Counted from the first letter of the stretch, positions 1 to 8,669 are shown. The stretch: 64,000 nucleotides of DNA from an uncultured Rhodopila sp. (GCA_903932145.1 CAIZFE010000111.1:1-64000); one strand, 5' to 3'. A program made the numbers and translations. Notes: generated by a model from the letters alone, not told the origin.

Positions 1-30
1 GCCCGGCTCCAGCGCGGCATCCTGCGGGCG

Positions 31-621
31 ATGGCGTTGGAACGTTACCTGCTCGCCCGCGCCGCAAAAGGCCGGGAGATCGAATTCGTTTACTACGTGG
101 ACCCGCGCGAGCGCAGGCCGGCCAAGCCGCCCGCCGAACCGCAGGCGCGGGAACCAGAAGGGGCGGCGGCTTCCGAAGAGGTGGCAAGCAAAGTCCAGGG
201 GGACCGGGCCAAGCCCAACCGTGACGAAAAGGCGCCCAGGCGTCCCGCCTTCGATCCGGACGATCTCCGCATCCCTACGCCCGAGGAACTCGACGCCGAG
301 GTGCGCCGCCGCCCGTTTGGCCGCACCATCCTCGCTATCTGCATGGACCTCGCGGTCATCCCCGGATTCTGCACCGGCCCATTCTGGAATCAGATATCCG
401 ACACGCTCATGAACTACGGCGGCAGCTTCACGACGCTGTTTAAAATGCGCGAACACCGCGAGACATCGTTTCAGAAAGAGCGGGACAAGAAGCCGGACAC
501 CTGGGACTTTGCCTGGAAGCACCCGCCACTGGAAACGGTTCGCAAAGTGCTTGGGTACCTGATCGGCGATGTGCCCATTTTGGATCCGTTCGATCCCTTG
601 CTGGCCACCGCTCCTCCCTGA
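31..621 (+). CDS. Hypothetical protein, possibly 5'-truncated by the window edge
   Basis: I do not recognise the family. The protein has 196 residues from the ATG used here, but the frame is open back to base 1, so the true start may lie outside the window. Residues 25-90 are a charged Pro/Ala/Glu/Lys-rich, probably disordered segment. Residues about 95-185 look folded: one hydrophobic patch (about 98-115, FGRTILAICMDLAVIPGF) followed by an aromatic-rich stretch. There is no clear signal peptide or enzyme motif. The conserved-looking part at the C-terminus and normal codon use argue that the frame is real. It ends well before the converging transporter gene. Confidence 0.6.
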   Translation: MALERYLLARAAKGREIEFVYYVDPRERRPAKPPAEPQAREPEGAAASEEVASKVQGDRAKPNRDEKAPRRPAFDPDDLRIPTPEELDAEVRRRPFGRTILAICMDLAVIPGFCTGPFWNQISDTLMNYGGSFTTLFKMREHRETSFQKERDKKPDTWDFAWKHPPLETVRKVLGYLIGDVPILDPFDPLLATAPP

Positions 622-756
622 TTCGCATTCTCCTTAACTTGCATCGCACCCTCTGATTCCGGGAGCGCTTTCGCGTGCGCAGCGAATCAAATCCGCGCAT
701 GACGACGGGTTATACCAGCGGCCGTTGATAATGACACGCGCCGACCACCCCCGCGT

Positions 757-840
757 CGTCATGGTGCGCGAAGGGCGCGCCATCCATGTCTTTGTTTACA
801 CTCATAAAAGACGTGGATGCCGACCTTCGTCGGCATGACG
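757..840. repeat. Inverted pair of REP-like palindromes (REPIN-like)
   Basis: Two imperfect palindromes face each other across a 14-base spacer. Copy A (757-791) begins CGTCATGGTGCGCGAAGG and runs into CATCCATGTCTT. Copy B (806-840) is its reverse-complement relative, with CGTCATGCCGACGAAGG when read on the minus strand. Stem bases differ between the copies but remain paired. A third half-copy follows (about 848-873, ending GGCATCCACGCC). Related elements occur elsewhere in the window. The rest of the 622-907 gap shows no gene. Confidence 0.7.
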
Positions 841-907
841 GGGTGAGGCCGGCCGAGATTCGGCATCCACGCCGGTTGGTAAAAGTCAATCTCAAAGCGG
901 ACTGTTA

Positions 908-2152
908 TTACTCCGCCGGCTGGCGTTCCAGGCTTTCCAACGACCGGCCCCTGGTTTCCGGCAGCAGCAACAGCGCCACGATCATCAGCGCCAGTCCGGA
1001 GAACGTGAATATCGCGATGGCCGAGGCCAGTCCCAGTTTCGCCGCCAGGAACCCGACCATCGCCGGAAACACCGCGCCGATGCCGCGCCCGACATTGTAG
1101 CAGAACCCTTGACCGACCCCGCGCACAGCGGTGGGAAACAGCTCCGTCATGAATGTTCCCATGGGGGAGAACATCATCAGGTTGATGTAACCCAGCAGAA
1201 ACCCGACCGGCAGGATCAGGTCGTTGCTGAGCGGTGCGAACAGATACACCAGCATCAGCACGACCGACCCGATCGCCGACGTCATGAACGTCGATTTGCG
1301 ACCGATTGCGTCGGCCAGATACGCACCCGACAGGAAGCCGAAAAACGCCCCCAGGATCAGCACCATCAGATAGCTGCCGGTTCCGACCGAGGTCAGGTGA
1401 CGCTCTGTTTTCAGGTACAGCGGCAAGAAGGTCGTCAAGGCGTAGCTCGATCCCTGGGCGCCGGTCACCATCATCGACACCCGCCAGGTGGTGGACAGGT
1501 AAGGCCGCTTCAGCGCCGCGAACAGATGCATCGGCCCCAGACTGCCAGCGGCGCGCGGTTTGATCGCCGGTTCTTCCACATAGCGGCGAATCCAAAATAC
1601 CAGACCGGCGGGGGCGAGGCCGATCCAGAACATCACCTTCCAGGTCAGGGCATCGGGCAGGTTCGCTGACAGCAATGTATAGAGCAGCGCCGCCGTCCCC
1701 CAGCCAACCGCCCAGCCGGTCTGCACCAACCCCACTGCCCGGCCGCGATATTTGTCACGGATCACCTCGCCCATCAGCACCGCGCCGGCCGCCCACTCAC
1801 CGCCGAAGCCCAGCCCCTGCAGCGCCTTCAGAATGAAAAGCTGATTGAAGTCCTGCGCGAAGCCGCAAAGGAACGTGAAGAACGCGTACCACAGGATGGT
1901 GATCTGCAGGATCCGGACCCGGCCGAAACGGTCCGATGCGGCGCCGGCGACCCAGCCGCCGAACGACGACACGACCAACGTGACGGTCGCCAATACGCCT
2001 GCCTGCGCGGTGGTGATGCCCCAGACCGCCAGCAGCGAGGGGATGACGAAACTGAAGATCTGCACATCCAGCGCATCCAACGACCAACCGCCAAAGCAGG
2101 CGGCCATGGTGCGGCGCTCCCGGGAATTCAGGTCCTTGAACCATGCGAACAT
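908..2152 (-). CDS. MFS transporter, sugar-acid/organic-acid:H+ symporter type
   Basis: A 414-residue, twelve-helix major facilitator. The first helix carries the acidic pair LDALD (D26, D29) seen in acid:proton symporters. The loop between helices 2 and 3 has the MFS signature DRFGRVR near residue 74, and helix 5 has GLGFGGEWAAGA. I start it at the ATG preceded by GGGGAGAGA at good spacing; an upstream extension of 51 residues is Arg/Pro-rich and not credible. It is divergent from the SDR/FAH pair and probably imports their substrate. The substrate cannot be read from sequence; an aldonate or other monocarboxylate is likely by context. Confidence 0.88.
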   Translation of the reverse strand: MFAWFKDLNSRERRTMAACFGGWSLDALDVQIFSFVIPSLLAVWGITTAQAGVLATVTLVVSSFGGWVAGAASDRFGRVRILQITILWYAFFTFLCGFAQDFNQLFILKALQGLGFGGEWAAGAVLMGEVIRDKYRGRAVGLVQTGWAVGWGTAALLYTLLSANLPDALTWKVMFWIGLAPAGLVFWIRRYVEEPAIKPRAAGSLGPMHLFAALKRPYLSTTWRVSMMVTGAQGSSYALTTFLPLYLKTERHLTSVGTGSYLMVLILGAFFGFLSGAYLADAIGRKSTFMTSAIGSVVLMLVYLFAPLSNDLILPVGFLLGYINLMMFSPMGTFMTELFPTAVRGVGQGFCYNVGRGIGAVFPAMVGFLAAKLGLASAIAIFTFSGLALMIVALLLLPETRGRSLESLERQPAE

Positions 2153-2333
2153 CCGCTCTCTCCCCTGTGTTTGTTTCGATTTTGATGAAGTGAAGCGCGA
2201 CGCGATGCCCGAAGCAAGCGCGTGCGGGCGGCTATGCAAAAATTCAGGTGCCTTTGCGGGGTGACCCGGGCCGGGAAATGGCCTAGATCGCCTGTCGCGG
2301 TTCAAACGGACACGGCAAATCGGTGGGGAAACG

Positions 2334-3080
2334 ATGGCATCATTGACAGGTAAAACAGCGTTCGTAACCGCCGCCGGTCAGGGCATCGGACGAGCAACCG
2401 CCAAGGCCTTTGCGGCGGCAGGTGCCAGCGTCATAGCTACCGACGTCGATGCCTCGAAACTCACCGGCCTCGGATCGGATTCAATTCGCACGCTGGCACT
2501 CGACGTGCTCGACCCGGCTGCGATTGCGCACGCCGCGCAGGACGCCGGGCCGATCGATATCTTGTTCAACTGCGCCGGGGTGGTTCATCAGGGGACACTG
2601 CTGGAAGCCACCGAAGCCGATTGGACGTTCGCTTTCGACCTGAACTGCCGGTCCATGTTTCGCACCATGCAGGCTTTCCTGCCCGGTATGCTGGAGCGTG
2701 GGCGGGGTTCGATCGTCAATATGGCCTCGGTCGCCTCCAGCCTGAAGGGGGTTCCGAACCGGTTCATCTACAGCGCGTCGAAGGCGGCTGTGATCGGCAT
2801 GACCAGATCCGTCGCCACCGATTATGTCGCCAGGGGTATCCGAGCCAATTGCCTGTGCCCGGGAACGGTTGAAACACCCAGTCTGGACGAACGAATCGCG
2901 GCAAACGCCGCCGCCGCCGGCTCGATCGATGCCGCCCGCGCCGCTTTCGTCGCTCGGCAACCCATGGGTCGCCTGGGCACGCCGGAGGAGATCGCTGCAT
3001 TGGCGGTCTATCTGTCCAGCGACGATGCCCAGTTCATTACCGGTCAATCCATCGTTATAGATGGCGGCCTGACACTTTAG
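2334..3080 (+). CDS. SDR-family dehydrogenase, possibly 2-keto-3-deoxy-L-fuconate dehydrogenase-like
   Basis: A 248-residue classical short-chain dehydrogenase. The N-terminus has a Rossmann glycine motif, TAAGQGIGRA, followed by ATDVD, which suggests NAD preference. The NAG motif appears as NCAG, the catalytic Ser lies in NMASVAS, and the YSASK motif is complete. The C-terminal ITGQSIVIDGG motif is present. Length and the short substrate loop resemble the BDH2/DHRS6 branch, which includes 2-keto-3-deoxy-L-fuconate dehydrogenases. The next gene, 21 bases downstream, is an FAH-type hydrolase, the enzyme that follows in the non-phosphorylated L-fucose route. That pairing supports the role but does not prove the sugar. 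Confidence 0.85.
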   Translation: MASLTGKTAFVTAAGQGIGRATAKAFAAAGASVIATDVDASKLTGLGSDSIRTLALDVLDPAAIAHAAQDAGPIDILFNCAGVVHQGTLLEATEADWTFAFDLNCRSMFRTMQAFLPGMLERGRGSIVNMASVASSLKGVPNRFIYSASKAAVIGMTRSVATDYVARGIRANCLCPGTVETPSLDERIAANAAAAGSIDAARAAFVARQPMGRLGTPEEIAALAVYLSSDDAQFITGQSIVIDGGLTL

Positions 3081-3101
3081 TCCAACAATGGGGAGAACGT
3101 T

Positions 3102-3947
3102 ATGAAGCTACTGCGCTACGGTCCGGCTGGGGCCGAGAAGCCTGGTTTGTTCGCCAATGACGGCACCATCCGCGATCTGAGCAGCCTCGTCCGCGACATC
3201 GACGGATTCGCTCTGTCCGATGCGTCGCTGCAAATGATCGCCAGCGTCGATGCATCGAAACTGCCGAAGGTCGAGGGCAATCCTCGCATCGGGCCATGCG
3301 TCGTGCGCCCGGTTAACTATATTTGTATCGGTCTGAACTACGCCGATCACGCGGCGGAAACCGGGAATCCGATCCCGAAAGAGCCGATTGTGTTCATCAA
3401 GTCTCTCAGCGCCTTCAACGGCCCGAATGACGACGTGAAGCTACCGCGCGGTTCGACCAAGCTCGATTGGGAAGTCGAACTGGGCGTGGTGATCGGCAAG
3501 ACCGCGCGCTACGTGCCGGAAAATGCCGCGATGGATTATGTCGCCGGCTATTGCGTCTGCAACGACGTCAGCGAGCGCGAATACCAGATGGAACGCGGCG
3601 GCACCTGGGACAAAGGCAAGGGTTGCGACACGTTCGGTCCGACCGGCCCCTGGATGGTAACGAAGGATGAGGTCAGCGACCCGCAGGATCTGCCGCTGTG
3701 GACCGAGGTCAACGGCAAGCGCTACCAGGACGGCTCGACCCAGACGATGATTTTCGGGGTCCAGAAGCTGGTCAGCTATGTCAGCCACTTCATCACGCTG
3801 CATCCCGGCGACGTGATCGCCACCGGCACCCCGCCTGGCGTCGGCATCGGCGTCAAGCCGACCCCGGTCTTCCTGAAAGTCGGCGACGTCATGCGCCTGG
3901 GCATCGAAGGTTTGGGAATCCAGACACAGCGGGTTGTTGCGGCTTAA
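3102..3947 (+). CDS. Fumarylacetoacetate hydrolase-family protein (2,4-diketo-3-deoxy-L-fuconate hydrolase-like)
   Basis: A 281-residue FAH-fold enzyme that would cleave a carbon-carbon bond in a 2,4-diketo acid with a divalent metal. The N-terminal 70 residues form the usual small domain. The core has YICIGLNYADHAAETG, the metal glutamates in LDWEVELGVVIG, and CNDVSEREYQ, followed by FGPTGPW and GDVIATGTPPGVG. It lies in tandem with the SDR and has a GGGGAG ribosome site. Homologues are often misannotated as ureidoglycolate lyase. Together with the SDR it would convert a 2-keto-3-deoxy sugar acid to pyruvate plus a hydroxy acid; this is inference from the pair. Confidence 0.85.
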   Translation: MKLLRYGPAGAEKPGLFANDGTIRDLSSLVRDIDGFALSDASLQMIASVDASKLPKVEGNPRIGPCVVRPVNYICIGLNYADHAAETGNPIPKEPIVFIKSLSAFNGPNDDVKLPRGSTKLDWEVELGVVIGKTARYVPENAAMDYVAGYCVCNDVSEREYQMERGGTWDKGKGCDTFGPTGPWMVTKDEVSDPQDLPLWTEVNGKRYQDGSTQTMIFGVQKLVSYVSHFITLHPGDVIATGTPPGVGIGVKPTPVFLKVGDVMRLGIEGLGIQTQRVVAA

Positions 3948-3966
3948 TAGCATCCGCTGCCTCGTC

Positions 3967-3995
3967 GTCATGGTTCGGGTGCGCCGAACCATGAC
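3967..3995. repeat. Perfect 12-bp-stem palindrome, REP-like
   Basis: GTCATGGTTCGG pairs with CCGAACCATGAC around a five-base loop, 19 bases after the FAH stop codon. The outer GTCATG/CATGAC matches the other REP-like elements in the window. There is no T-run, so it is not a standard terminator, though it could still protect the mRNA end. Confidence 0.65.
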
Positions 3996-4049
3996 GGACG
4001 TGCAATGCGATACAGCCACGGCCGAATTTTGAACGCATTAGAAAGCAAT

Positions 4050-4136
4050 TTGGAACCACAGATGCACACAGATGCACACAGATAAAAAGGATTTCTTGCC
4101 TTATCTGTGTGCATCTGTGTGCATCTGTGGTTCCAA
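4050..4136. repeat. Perfect 36-bp inverted repeat with nested ACACAGATGC units
   Basis: The left arm 4050-4085 and right arm 4101-4136 are exact reverse complements with a 15-base spacer. Each arm contains the unit ACAGATGCAC repeated in direct orientation (ACAGATGC, ACACAGATGC, ACACAGATAA). Base composition is far lower in GC than its surroundings. It lies between two convergent coding units (the FAH gene and the small zinc-binding gene), where a long RNA hairpin could stop transcription or stabilise transcripts from either side. I recall similar hairpins as dispersed repeats in unrelated bacteria; copy number here cannot be judged from one window. Confidence 0.85.
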
Positions 4137-4186
4137 TTTTCTGCTTCGTTCCGGCTGTTCCTCGGCCGCGCGAGCCGTAATCGCCT

Positions 4187-4393
4187 TTACATTTCCTCGT
4201 CCGGCGGCATCCCTGCCGCGTTCGACCCGAAACGCCGTTCGTGCAGGCGGAACAGTTCGACAATGTCGGTCACACCCGGCAGCACAGCGGCGATGCCGCA
4301 AAACGGGCATAGCGGCGTATCGCCGTCGTCGATCCAATCGATCACCTCTGCCGCGGCAAAGGTTTGCAGACAGCCAAAGCAGCCGCACTCCAT
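4187..4393 (-). CDS. Small CxxC zinc-binding 'cytoplasmic protein'
   Basis: A 68-residue protein with paired cysteine motifs, CGCFGC near the N-terminus and CPFCG in the middle, separated by the acidic stretch VIDWIDDGDTPL. This is the pattern of a widespread family of small cytoplasmic proteins of unknown role that presumably bind one zinc. GGAGA seven bases upstream fixes the start at 4393; a longer form starting at 4420 has no ribosome site. The chosen ATG shares two bases with the ATG of the divergent glycosyltransferase (CATG, 4391-4394), so the two starts cannot be occupied at once on overlapping transcripts. Confidence 0.75.
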   Translation of the reverse strand: MECGCFGCLQTFAAAEVIDWIDDGDTPLCPFCGIAAVLPGVTDIVELFRLHERRFGSNAAGMPPDEEM

Positions 4394-5882
4394 GAAGCGT
4401 TCTCCAATCGTCTGGCTCATCGCCGCAACGACACTGATCCGGCTGGCGTTCGCCGCGACAACCGGGTTGGGGATGGACGAGAGCTATATGGTAACCGCGG
4501 GACGCGCCCTTAGCCTCGGTTATTTCGATCATCCGCCAGCGAGTTGGTGGCTGTCCGCCGGTGCCGCCCAAGTTTTCGGCACCGAAGCACCTTGGGCGGT
4601 GCGGCTGCCTTTCATCCTGGTTTTCGCGGTATCGCAAGGTCTGATGTGGCGCATCACCCGATCGATGGCGAGCCCACGCGCCGCGTTCTGGGCCGTGGTT
4701 GCGCTGAACCTGTCACCGGTTTTCGGCCTGACCACGGCAACCTGGGTGCTGCCCGACGGGCCGCTGGACGCGGCCTTGCTTGGCGCGGCTCTGTGCCTGC
4801 TGCATGCCCTGCCCTCCAACGGCCGGCGCGCATTAATCTGGTGGACCGCCGCAGGCCTGTGCGCAGGATTGGCGCTGTTTTCGAAATACTCCGCCGTGCT
4901 GACGATCGCCGGCGCGTTCCTCTACGTATTGACCAGCCGCGACCATCGCCGCTGGCTGGCCCGCCCCGAACCCTATCTCGCCGGCCTTGTCGCGCTGGCG
5001 GTGTTTTCGCCCGTTCTGGTTTGGAATGCGGCGCATGGCTGGGCGTCCCTCGCGTTCCAGGCCGATCGGGCCACCGGGTTTCGATTCCGGCCGTTCATGC
5101 CGCTGCAAACCCTGGCCGGCGAGGCGTTGTTTGTGCTGCCATGGATCTGGGTGCCGATGATGATCCTGTTTGTGCGCGGCTTCCGCCGGGACCGGCCATG
5201 GACCGAGCGGCTGTTGGTCTGGCTGGCCGCGCCGCCGATCGTGGCGTTCGCGCTGATTTCCGCGTGGTCCAGCCAGCGCATTCTCTATCATTGGGCCGCT
5301 CCCGGTTACCTGCTGCTGTTCCCCTTGCTGGGAGCGGCCATCGAGCAACGTCTCGATCGCGCGCCGGTTCGCCGCCTGTTGGCCGGTACGGCGGCGCTTC
5401 TGCTGGTGTCCGTCACCGTCATCGCCACCCAGATCCAGTTCGACTGGATCGGTGGACGGCTGGCCGCGATCATGCGCACCGACCCGACCGCCGAGGGTCT
5501 GGACTGGACGTCGATCCGCGATGACCTCACGGCGCGCGGGTTGCTCCCACCGGGCACCGTGGCCGCCGCCTTCAACTGGCGCGATGCCGGCAAGATCGGC
5601 CATGCCCTAGGACCGGACGTCACCATGCTATGTCTGAGTTCAGATGCCCGCGAGTTCGGCTTCGCGCATCCCGCCCGCGATTATGCCGGACGGACTATTC
5701 TGCTGTTGTCACTCAGCCCGCCCGACAGGGCGTTGACCGAGGCGAGGGACTGGTTCGGTTCGGTGAACATGCTGCAGGGCACCACGGTGCGTACCGACGG
5801 ACGGATTCTGCGGGCGGTGACGGTGCTACAAGGGCAGGGCCTGCTGGTCGCGCCTCTGGCCGAAACGCCGGGACGCCCATAG
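4392..5882 (+). CDS. ArnT/GT39-like membrane glycosyltransferase
   Basis: A 496-residue multi-pass inner-membrane protein of the PMT/ArnT (GT-C) fold. The first helix is followed by the catalytic-type acidic motif MDESYM in the first periplasmic loop, then GYFDHPPASWW, a second conserved acidic loop of this family. About ten hydrophobic helices follow, with a soluble C-terminal domain from residue about 370. Such enzymes transfer sugars from polyprenyl-phosphate donors to lipid A, glycans or proteins; the acceptor is unknown. The start is chosen because later ATGs would delete helix 1; the Shine-Dalgarno is weak. No polysaccharide genes are adjacent, so it may act as a single-gene modifier. 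Confidence 0.82.
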   Translation: MKRSPIVWLIAATTLIRLAFAATTGLGMDESYMVTAGRALSLGYFDHPPASWWLSAGAAQVFGTEAPWAVRLPFILVFAVSQGLMWRITRSMASPRAAFWAVVALNLSPVFGLTTATWVLPDGPLDAALLGAALCLLHALPSNGRRALIWWTAAGLCAGLALFSKYSAVLTIAGAFLYVLTSRDHRRWLARPEPYLAGLVALAVFSPVLVWNAAHGWASLAFQADRATGFRFRPFMPLQTLAGEALFVLPWIWVPMMILFVRGFRRDRPWTERLLVWLAAPPIVAFALISAWSSQRILYHWAAPGYLLLFPLLGAAIEQRLDRAPVRRLLAGTAALLLVSVTVIATQIQFDWIGGRLAAIMRTDPTAEGLDWTSIRDDLTARGLLPPGTVAAAFNWRDAGKIGHALGPDVTMLCLSSDAREFGFAHPARDYAGRTILLLSLSPPDRALTEARDWFGSVNMLQGTTVRTDGRILRAVTVLQGQGLLVAPLAETPGRP

Positions 5883-5913
5883 TCTCCGGGGAAATCGTCC
5901 AGGAGAAAACATC

Positions 5914-7104
5914 ATGTCCCCAATCAAACTGCGTCACGGCGCTTTCCTGCCGCCGTTCCACCCGATGAATGAGAATCCCTCGGCCTGCATCGAACGCGAT
6001 CTGGAGCTGATGCAGTGGCTCGATCGCCTCGGATTCGACGAAGCCTGGATCGGCGAGCATCATTCGGCCGGCTGGGAGCTGATCAGCTCCCCGGAACTTT
6101 TCATCGCGGTGGCCGCCGAACGCACAAAATCGATCAGGTTCGGCACCGGCGTCATCTCGCTGCCGTACCACAATCCCCTGATGACCGCGAACCGCATCAT
6201 CCAGTTGGATCACCATACGCGCGGCCGGATCATGTTCGGGGCGGGTCCGGGGCTGCTGGCCTCCGACGCCCTCATGCTTGGGATCGACCCTAACACCCAA
6301 CGTGATCGCATGGCCGAGGCGTTGGACGTCATCCTACGTCTATTCAAGGGCGAGACGGTCACCGAGAAAACCGACTGGTACACGCTGGTTGGCGCCCGCG
6401 CCCACATCCTGCCTTACACCAGCCCGCATCCCGAAGTCGCCGTCGTCAGCGCGGTGACCCCTTCGGGTGGCCGTCTGGCCGGCAAATACGATCTGAGTAT
6501 GATCTGCGTCGCCGCCACCAATCCGTTCGGCTACGATGCATTGGCGGCGAACTGGAAGATCGCCAACGACATCGCCGCCAAGAACGGGCGGCAGATGGAC
6601 GCGTCGCGGCTGCGTCTGGTCGGCCCGATGCATATTGCCGAAACCCGTGCCAAGGCGTTCGAGAACTGCAAGTTCGGCTTCGAGCCGTATCTCAACTACC
6701 TGAACAACAACCAGCCCCGTTTCATTGTGCCGGCCGGACAGGACCCGGCTGAATGGTTCGTGGAGAACAAGTTCGGGGTCATCGGCACTCCGGATGACGC
6801 TATCGCGTTGATCGAGCGGCTATACGAAAAGCAGGGCGATTTCGGCGTTTTCCTGCAGCAGGTTCACAACTGGGCCGATTTCGCGGAAACCAAGCGGTCT
6901 TATGAACTGTATCAGCGTTACGTGATGCCGCATTTCTCGGGCGCCAACCGGCCGCGCAGCGAGTCGTTCGACTGGTGCTCCGACCACCGCGAGGAGTTGA
7001 CGGAAAAGCGCACCAGCGCCGCCAGAGCGATGTTTGAAAAGCACGAGGCCGAACAGAAGGCCGCCATGACGATCCGGCCGCCGAAAGGCAAGGAAGCCTG
7101 GTAG
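5914..7104 (+). CDS. Luciferase-like (LLM) flavin-dependent monooxygenase, limonene-1,2-monooxygenase type
   Basis: A 396-residue bacterial-luciferase-fold TIM barrel that uses reduced flavin and oxygen. Visible family elements are GFDEAWIGEHHSAGWEL near residue 40, RIRFGTGV-like IRFGTGVISLPYHNP, RIMFGAGPGLL, and the C-terminal NKFGVIGTPDDAIALIERL. A good AGGAGAA site precedes the ATG. The extended C-terminal tail after about residue 330 is typical of the limonene monooxygenase/alkanal monooxygenase-like branch. It needs a separate flavin reductase; one is encoded at 28954-29595 but not adjacent. Substrate is not determinable here. Confidence 0.85.
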   Translation: MSPIKLRHGAFLPPFHPMNENPSACIERDLELMQWLDRLGFDEAWIGEHHSAGWELISSPELFIAVAAERTKSIRFGTGVISLPYHNPLMTANRIIQLDHHTRGRIMFGAGPGLLASDALMLGIDPNTQRDRMAEALDVILRLFKGETVTEKTDWYTLVGARAHILPYTSPHPEVAVVSAVTPSGGRLAGKYDLSMICVAATNPFGYDALAANWKIANDIAAKNGRQMDASRLRLVGPMHIAETRAKAFENCKFGFEPYLNYLNNNQPRFIVPAGQDPAEWFVENKFGVIGTPDDAIALIERLYEKQGDFGVFLQQVHNWADFAETKRSYELYQRYVMPHFSGANRPRSESFDWCSDHREELTEKRTSAARAMFEKHEAEQKAAMTIRPPKGKEAW

Positions 7105-7206
7105 CGAGGCCCCCCTCGTCCCAGCAGGCCGGACCGGGCCAAACGGAGAATGGGACCTGTTCGAGGCGTCGCCGGTCACGTCCGGCCACGCCCCGTCAAT
7201 GGCCAG

Positions 7207-7464
7207 TTACCGCCGAACCGGCGACCCGACCGCTGGCTTTCCCGCCGGACGGGGCGCCGGCAGGTCTTCTTCCAGCACCGTCAGGTGGATCGAATAGGAT
7301 GTCTCGCCGTCATCGACATCCTTATGAACGGTGCCGATCGTCTCATCGTTGACCGCCAACTCGATTGACAGGCCACGACGGGGCGGCGGCACGATCTTGA
7401 TCCGCTCACTGCCGAACAGTTTGCGGAGATACGTTTGGAGGCGGTCGATTTCCGGCGGTGTCAT
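7207..7464 (-). CDS. DUF3126 family protein
   Basis: An 85-residue protein resembling the alphaproteobacterial DUF3126 family of unknown function. It has an N-terminal helix (PEIDRLQTYLRKLFG), a beta segment with IKIVPPPRRG, then EVYIGDEFIGV-like sequence (ELAVNDETIGTVHKDVDDG) and a second strand pair ending in LTVLEEDLP. A Pro/Ala/Arg-rich tail follows. No membrane segment or signal is present. It lies alone, convergent with the monooxygenase gene, and contributes taxonomic rather than functional information. Confidence 0.75.
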   Translation of the reverse strand: MTPPEIDRLQTYLRKLFGSERIKIVPPPRRGLSIELAVNDETIGTVHKDVDDGETSYSIHLTVLEEDLPAPRPAGKPAVGSPVRR

Positions 7465-7544
7465 ATGAGTCTCATGCGAAAGGATACCAGCCCTTTACCC
7501 TTGCGAGCCATCCGGGGTCCAGGGCAGAGCATCCTAAACGCGGC

Positions 7545-8669
7545 TTAATCCAACATGTGACCAAATCGGGTGGCCTTGGTCGCGAGATATTCATCGTTCA
7601 CGCCGTTTGGGGCGAACAAATGCGGCTCCCGGTCCGTGACCTCGATGCCACAGGCAAGCATCGCATCCATTTTGTCGGGGTTGTTGGTGAGCAGACGCAC
7701 CCGGTTAATGCCCATGATGCGCAACATGGTTGCGCCGATCAGGAAGTTCCGCTCATCGCTCCCCCAACCCAGTGCCCGGTTCGCATCCATCGTATCGAGG
7801 CCGCGGTCTTGTAAACCGTATGCCCGCAGCTTGTTCACCAGACCGATTCCCCGGCCTTCCTGCGCCAGATACAGCAGGACGCCGGCACCATCCTCTGCCA
7901 TTCGGCGAATCGCGCCGCGCAGTTGCTCCCCACAATCGCACCGCATGCTCCCCAGCAGGTCGCCGGTAAAACATTCCGAGTGAATGCGGACGAGCGGCGC
8001 ATCGGATTCTTCAGGCCGGCCGATCACAATCGCGAGATGTTCAATTGCGGAACCGTCGGTTCGAAATGCCACCACCCGGCTATCCGGCGCGCCGTTGAGG
8101 GGCACGTCGGCGGACACGATCTGGCGCAGACCGGCGACCTCAGCGTCCGGGTAACCGAGAATTTCGGCGGCCGCTATGTGCATCAAACCATAGCGGGCCG
8201 CCAAATCGGCTGCGTCGTCGGACAGGGACACCGCGAGAAGCGCCGGCAACAGCCGGCCGATTTTTGCCAGGCTGATCGCGGCATCAGAGAGAGGCGGGGC
8301 GGGAACCGATTGCAATGCGCTTTGTCCCCCTGGCTGACGGGCCATCGGGTCAGCGACAGATTGATAGATATCAATGTCTTGCATTGACTCGGGTAGCGCA
8401 ACCGCAACCGCGGCCGCATCCGCCGACATCGGCGCCCGTAAAATGGCCGCAGCCCGGGCCGGGGCCAGAACCAGCACAGGCCAGGCGCCGGCAATCGCTT
8501 TCATCTCATTCAATGCATCCGTGCCGGCCGTCTCCGCCGCCACGATCAGGAGTGACTTTTCGCCATCGATGACCACAGGAACACCACGCCGAAGATCGGA
8601 TGCGGCGCGGTGAAGCTGGCGCAGACGCAGCCGGCCATCCTGACCGGGAAAGGCTGAATCAGGACCCAT
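7545..8669 (-). CDS. ribA: GTP cyclohydrolase II with degenerate RibB-like N-terminal domain
   Basis: The first committed step of riboflavin synthesis: GTP to 2,5-diamino-6-ribosylamino-pyrimidinone phosphate, formate and pyrophosphate. The C-terminal 200 residues carry all hallmarks: the zinc cysteines in RIHSECFTGDLLGSMRCDCG, QEGRGIGL, and the C-terminal LLTNNPDK. The first 170 residues keep the shape of DHBP synthase (RibB) but I cannot see its acidic active-site motifs, so this part is probably vestigial; this split is common in alphaproteobacteria. At 374 residues it matches that class. It is transcribed away from the response regulator, with a 354-base AT-richer region between. Confidence 0.9.
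   Translation of the reverse strand: MGPDSAFPGQDGRLRLRQLHRAASDLRRGVPVVIDGEKSLLIVAAETAGTDALNEMKAIAGAWPVLVLAPARAAAILRAPMSADAAAVAVALPESMQDIDIYQSVADPMARQPGGQSALQSVPAPPLSDAAISLAKIGRLLPALLAVSLSDDAADLAARYGLMHIAAAEILGYPDAEVAGLRQIVSADVPLNGAPDSRVVAFRTDGSAIEHLAIVIGRPEESDAPLVRIHSECFTGDLLGSMRCDCGEQLRGAIRRMAEDGAGVLLYLAQEGRGIGLVNKLRAYGLQDRGLDTMDANRALGWGSDERNFLIGATMLRIMGINRVRLLTNNPDKMDAMLACGIEVTDREPHLFAPNGVNDEYLATKATRFGHMLD

Noticed and set aside
759-1595. Long minus-strand frame inside the MFS gene region
   Set aside because: It lies in another frame of the transporter gene; its translation is Arg/Gly/Asp-rich without motifs, while the transporter frame has all MFS features.
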